Source: an archaeon
GTDB taxonomy: Archaea > Asgardarchaeota > Hermodarchaeia > Hermodarchaeales > Hermodarchaeaceae
Direction of reading: 5' to 3'
DNA length: 6,542 nucleotides
Assembly (NCBI GenBank): GCA_016550485.1
Contig: JABXGV010000332.1
Location: 1 to 6,542, forward strand
Shown here: in pieces, positions 5,648 to 6,542 of the stretch
How the letters are laid out: the number at the start of each line of letters is the position of its first letter
Position numbering within the stretch: the first letter of the stretch is position 1
Position numbers and translations under genes: made by a program
The notes under the pieces: generated by a model
The model's database searches: none
Seen by the model: only the letters and a program-made list of their open reading frames with translations
What the model was told of the DNA's origin: nothing

Positions 5648-6542
5648 CGGTTTTCTCCCAAGCTTCAGGGACTTTGGATGGCTTCATACCTGACCAGAAC
5701 ATGAACCAGTACAGCTTGAATAAGCTGAAGAAGGACTTCACGAGCCCTGTTCTTCGAGCATATCTCCGTGCTGCCATTATTTGGAGGAGGAAACAGAATA
5801 TTCCAGGCACGAAGAATATTAGACCGAATAGCCAACCATTGGTAGCCCAGGAGAGACCGATTAATGGTCCTAGGAAGGCAAATAGGAATAAGGAGAGCCC
5901 GATGATTGGACCTAAGACCGGATAGAAGGCGACAAAGTTGGCCATCACAAGAAACTCGATCAATCCAATGATTGCTGAGCGTTTCTTTGTCGTGGTCTGC
6001 ATTCGTCGCGAGTTTTCTTCATTCCAACCAGCGGTCCAGCGAACCCGTTGTTTCGCCAGCACATCCATAGAGGTGGGCACGTCCTCCCAAGCTCTAGCCC
6101 GGGGCACAAACGCGAATCGCCCATCCATTTCAAGTAGCTGGAAGGATACGCGGATATCCTCGGTGAGCGCCTCACCAGCATACCCACCCAGCTCCTCTAA
6201 GAGCGCCTTACGTACACAATAATTCCTACCTAACAAGAAAAATTGTCGACCACGCTTTGTCTGCAATTCCTGGTACAAGCCCCCTCCATCATGCCAGGCA
6301 TTCGCCAAAGCTTGCGCGCGAGTCAATTTGTTGACCCCCGCGTTTTCCACCTGAATACTCCCCTGCGTTGCTAGAACACCATCCAGCTGCAGCGGTCTGA
6401 CCAAGTGGCTGAGCGCGTCTGGTTCCAGCCGCGTTTCAGCATCACAAATGAATATTACCTCATGCTTTGCTTGAGATAAACCCAAGTGAAGTGCAGAGGG
6501 TTTACCTTTCCGTGGGAGGGCTTTTGTCAATACTTTGATAGG
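5637..6542 (-). CDS. Membrane glycosyltransferase family 2 (BcsA/NAG-transferase-like), 5' end outside window
   Basis: Processive-type family 2 glycosyltransferase, expected to move a sugar from a nucleotide-sugar onto a lipid or growing glycan at the cytoplasmic membrane face. The 301 visible residues enter in mid-domain at PIKVLTKALPRKGKPSAL, the usual KGK..AL stretch before the first acidic motif. That motif reads ICDAE (D34-E36), with Glu where DAD is usual. ALTED (residues 125-129) supplies the catalytic-base TED motif and QRVRW (165-169) is the QxxRW acceptor/processivity motif. After residue about 188 come three or four hydrophobic helices, a further one near 272-284, and an end reading VPEAWEKTEKE, which resembles the W-x-KT ending of many membrane GT2 enzymes. 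Probably 80-150 N-terminal residues are missing beyond the right edge. It is followed after 6 bases by the CDP-alcohol phosphatidyltransferase, so the two are probably cotranscribed. The family is secure; the sugar and acceptor are unknown. Confidence 0.93.
   Translation of the reverse strand, partial: PIKVLTKALPRKGKPSALHLGLSQAKHEVIFICDAETRLEPDALSHLVRPLQLDGVLATQGSIQVENAGVNKLTRAQALANAWHDGGGLYQELQTKRGRQFFLLGRNYCVRKALLEELGGYAGEALTEDIRVSFQLLEMDGRFAFVPRARAWEDVPTSMDVLAKQRVRWTAGWNEENSRRMQTTTKKRSAIIGLIEFLVMANFVAFYPVLGPIIGLSLFLFAFLGPLIGLSWATNGWLFGLIFFVPGIFCFLLQIMAARRYARRTGLVKSFFSLFKLYWFMFWSGMKPSKVPEAWEKTEKE

Noticed and set aside
5608..5925. Plus-strand open frame of 105 codons.
   Set aside because: Antisense to the glycosyltransferase membrane helices and the phosphatidyltransferase start; no ribosome site and no recognisable protein pattern.
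1..6542. CRISPR array, tRNA, insertion sequence or attachment site.
   Set aside because: No spaced direct repeats, cloverleaf-like sequence, terminal inverted repeats or transposase/integrase motifs were seen on either strand; nearly all of the window is protein-coding.

Overview
The window is a single-direction gene cluster: every convincing gene reads on the minus strand. In transcription order (high to low coordinates) it holds the 3' part of a membrane family-2 glycosyltransferase, a CDP-alcohol phosphatidyltransferase, a radical SAM protein with a B12-binding-type N-terminus, an iron-sulfur FrhB/BciB-family flavoprotein, a second radical SAM protein of the same broad class, and the 5' part of a small two-helix membrane protein that runs off the left edge. 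Plus-strand open frames are shadows of these genes.

The organism is probably an archaeon, but this is inference. Three points suggest it. Two genes have no Shine-Dalgarno sequence but have an AT-rich, TATA-like element about 25-35 bases upstream of the ATG, as expected for leaderless or nearly leaderless archaeal transcripts. TTG appears as the likely start of one gene. The combination of COG1032-type radical SAM proteins, an F420-hydrogenase-beta-like protein and a lipid head-group transferase is common in archaeal genomes. No rRNA, tRNA or lineage-specific marker is present, so no phylum is proposed.

Layout: 6542-5637 glycosyltransferase (start outside the window); 5630-4722 CDP-alcohol phosphatidyltransferase, whose Shine-Dalgarno sequence overlaps the glycosyltransferase stop; 4721-4556 intergenic region with a 7-bp GC-rich hairpin followed by pyrimidine-rich DNA, likely a terminator, then a start region with a good Shine-Dalgarno; 4555-3044 radical SAM protein 1; 3043-1904 FrhB-like protein, abutting it with no gap; 1903-1850 short gap with a possible promoter; 1849-389 radical SAM protein 2; 388-315 gap with a weak hairpin and a TATA-like element; 314-1 membrane protein, partial.

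How they may work together (inference): the first two genes look like membrane-lipid head-group chemistry, where an alcohol is attached to a CDP-activated lipid and a sugar is added by a membrane glycosyltransferase. The next three form a redox set: two B12-type radical SAM enzymes for chemistry at unactivated carbons, around a flavin/iron-sulfur protein that could supply electrons or reduce a double bond. A plausible reading is an undescribed pathway that modifies membrane lipids or another isoprenoid or tetrapyrrole product. The sequence alone does not establish the substrate.
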